Source: Elusimicrobiota bacterium
GTDB lineage: Bacteria > Elusimicrobiota > Elusimicrobia > UBA1565 > UBA9628
Reading direction: 5' to 3'
Assembly (NCBI GenBank): GCA_030696455.1
Contig: JAUYSH010000090.1
Coordinates: 1 to 60,785, forward strand
Length of the DNA: 60,785 nt
A program made the position numbers and the translations under genes. The notes under the pieces are model-generated. The model did no database searches and had not been told where the DNA came from. It was given only the letters and a program-made list of their open reading frames with translations. Positions 59,386 through 60,785 of the stretch are shown one piece after another; the first letter of the stretch is position 1, and every line of letters starts with the position of its first letter.

Positions 59386-59439
59386 GCAGACAATAGTGTC
59401 TGCGCGAAAGAGTATATGACAGGCAGTATTGTCTGTCAA
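59386..59439 (-). promoter_or_regulatory. Consensus promoter with two operator palindromes
   Basis: On the minus strand TTGACA (59439-59434), 17 bases and TATACT (59416-59411). Palindrome 1 (59386-59403, GCAGACA-ATAG-TGTCTGC) covers +1 to about +18; palindrome 2 (59418-59437, GACAGGCAGTATTGTCTGTC) covers the -35 and spacer. The halves share CAGACAATA, so one repressor probably binds both. Confidence 0.75.
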
Positions 59440-59532
59440 GTGCGAGAAGGTGGAAACGCACTCGCGCTGAGGACCAGGCCCGCCGGAGTCACACATTGAG
59501 TGCTCCAAACAACGGGGGACGTCAGTGGCGGT

Positions 59533-60348
59533 TTACTGAGCCCAAAGCGTGGACGGGCGCTTTGTTTCGAGCTCGTCTTCTTTGTCGTCATCGAGGTCTG
59601 CGAGAAAGTCCAAACCCGTCAAACGCTCGACCTCTTTGATATCAACAATGAAGGTGGGCAGCAGTTCCTTCTTCGCCTTGGAGTTGGGCAGCATGAACGC
59701 AATGGTGTCTAAGATACCCTGCCGATCCTTAGTGACCAGGATCATGAAGTTGTGGCTGGGTACTGCAACGCGGCTCTTTCCGAGCAGCTTAAACTGCATC
59801 TGCCCATCGTTATCCGTATCCTGAAAAACGGGGCCAACGAAAACCCAACCTTCTCCCCGGCTAATAGCCCAGTCGCGAACCTTGTCCTCGAGGTACGCCC
59901 AGATGCCGCTGTTAAAGCCTGGCCCAATCTGCGGCACCATGTTCGAGAGTAAAAAGCTCTCCGAGTTCGCCTCGCGGCTCCGCCTTATGGCCGCAGACGG
60001 CGCCATGTGTCCTCTCGCGTAGCCGCTCCTCGCATAGTCTGCTAATTCCGAACGCTGCCAGGCTTGCAGATCCCGGTCCGGCCTGAAGTCATCCTCCCGA
60101 CCAGCGTAATCCCTTAGCGTGCTTGTGGCGATGTGGTACACAGCCCAGTTTGGAATTTTGAGCCAGTTGTTATGGCTGACTATGAACCCCTTTCGGAAAA
60201 GCAACTCGCTGTCAGAGGGAAGGCCAAAGGGCAAATGCTCTTGAAGACTTGCCATCTCTGCACGGTCCAGGGTGCGCGGAAAGCTCGCGGCGCCGGCCGG
60301 CAGAGCCAGGATCAACACGAGCAACGCGAGGCAGCTCTTAGTTCTCAT
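59533..60348 (-). CDS. Secreted DNA/RNA non-specific endonuclease (NUC1 family)
   Basis: A 271-residue beta-beta-alpha-metal nuclease with a signal peptide (CLALLVLILALPAGAA). The active-site motif is ARGHMAPSA with the catalytic His, followed by SFLLSNMVPQ carrying the metal-binding Asn. Family members degrade DNA and RNA. It ends two bases before the phospholipase D gene begins its last codon region, on the same strand and probably in one operon. Confidence 0.9.
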   Translation of the reverse strand: MRTKSCLALLVLILALPAGAASFPRTLDRAEMASLQEHLPFGLPSDSELLFRKGFIVSHNNWLKIPNWAVYHIATSTLRDYAGREDDFRPDRDLQAWQRSELADYARSGYARGHMAPSAAIRRSREANSESFLLSNMVPQIGPGFNSGIWAYLEDKVRDWAISRGEGWVFVGPVFQDTDNDGQMQFKLLGKSRVAVPSHNFMILVTKDRQGILDTIAFMLPNSKAKKELLPTFIVDIKEVERLTGLDFLADLDDDKEDELETKRPSTLWAQ

Positions 60349-60350
60349 AT

Positions 60351-60785
60351 CTATTCGGGCGCAAAGATGTATGGGGGGCGGAACGGGATTACTCGAGCCG
60401 TTGGAATAATCCCCATTTCACGAGCCTCACGCGTGGCCCGCGCCGCCGCGGCCCAGAGCATGAATGCATCATGAGGCGTAGTTGAGGCGTGGATATCCTG
60501 TCCCAAATGCTCGTTCCACAGATGCCGGCGCAAGACGCCTGCAATCGGCGTCTTGATGGCCACGTTCATTTCGGAGTGTTTCTCCATGCTGAACGAGTTG
60601 ACGTTGGCAGAGCCAATGGTCAGCCACTCGTCGTCGAAGATTCCGACCTTCCCATGAAGGTACATGTCGCAATAGACGGGCTTGCCCTCGATCTCCTGGG
60701 AAGCGAGCAACGAATAAAAGGCGATGCGGTCGTTGTACTCGCCAAATGCCATGTCGAAAAACTTCTTCATCTTCCGAGATGCCTT
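60351..60785 (-). CDS. Phospholipase D-like protein, C-terminal part; 5' end outside window
   Basis: The frame is open to the window edge, so only about 144 C-terminal residues are seen. They contain a complete second HKD motif (YLHGKVGIFDDEWLTIGSAN, then SFSMEKHSEMNVAI) of the phospholipase D superfamily, which covers cardiolipin synthases, lipases and nucleases. The first HKD motif would lie outside. Pairing with a secreted nuclease is notable. Confidence 0.85.
   Translation of the reverse strand, partial: KASRKMKKFFDMAFGEYNDRIAFYSLLASQEIEGKPVYCDMYLHGKVGIFDDEWLTIGSANVNSFSMEKHSEMNVAIKTPIAGVLRRHLWNEHLGQDIHASTTPHDAFMLWAAAARATREAREMGIIPTARVIPFRPPYIFAPE

Noticed and set aside
1-60785. CRISPR array
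   Set aside because: No regularly spaced short direct repeats were seen; the repeats present are palindromic, dispersed and of variable spacing.

Overview
The window is about 60.8 kb of very GC-rich bacterial DNA with densely packed genes. Signal peptides, a predicted outer-membrane barrel, a lipoprotein and periplasmic multihaem cytochromes indicate a Gram-negative cell. The taxon is not proven. Very Ala-rich exported proteins, HEAT-repeat partners of a Bat operon and a transporter carrying a long exported Ala-rich N-terminus would suit Elusimicrobiota or a similar little-cultured lineage, but this is only an impression. No rRNA, intact tRNA, CRISPR array or transposase was seen.

Layout. 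1-9.8 kb (minus strand): a Bat-type operon (MoxR ATPase, DUF58, BatI-like, BatA, fused BatB/BatC, BatD), preceded by two HEAT-repeat proteins, a class II glutamine amidotransferase and a tandem-ACT protein. BatD runs in frame into what looks like a piece of an MFS transporter at the window edge, probably an assembly chimera. 9.8-17.5 kb: exported protein, MFS transporter, RDD protein, CDP-alcohol phosphatidyltransferase, DUF1338 enzyme and SRAP DNA-repair protein. 17.5-25 kb: malQ-glgB glycogen genes, an exported dienelactone hydrolase and a large exported protein. 25-32.6 kb: cold-shock protein, zinc peptidase, peroxiredoxin, pterin dehydratase, OsmC, parvulin, MgtC/DUF4010 and a class II aldolase. 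32.6-39.4 kb: a membrane electron-transfer module (penta- and tetrahaem cytochromes c, ferredoxin, NrfD), a sensor kinase and citrate synthase. 41.5-45.3 kb: a SET protein and a three-gene cassette (RecA-like protein, small helical protein, PolB2-type DNA polymerase) behind a consensus promoter with an SOS-like palindrome. 46-53.3 kb: envelope proteins and a surface-glycan cluster. 53.4-57.2 kb: S1 protein, HipBA and an aldo/keto reductase. From about 57.3 kb a lower-GC island begins at a decayed initiator-tRNA 3' half; it carries a double-HNH nuclease, a small regulated gene, a secreted NUC1-type nuclease and a phospholipase D that leaves the window.

Three features cut across the map. First, six copies of a ~125-bp element have complementary outer arms and two inner hairpins (a potential three-way junction); arm sequences change while pairing is kept. 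They lie 3' of genes, mostly between convergent genes. Second, many genes have a -10 box exactly six bases before the start codon and no ribosome-binding site, so leaderless mRNAs appear common; operon-internal genes instead have GGAGG-type sites or ATGA/GTGA overlaps. Third, three copies of a terminator module share a conserved 5' segment.

Two genes (31353-31968 and 51892-53333) are broken by single-base changes in homopolymer runs, which suggests sequence errors rather than decay.
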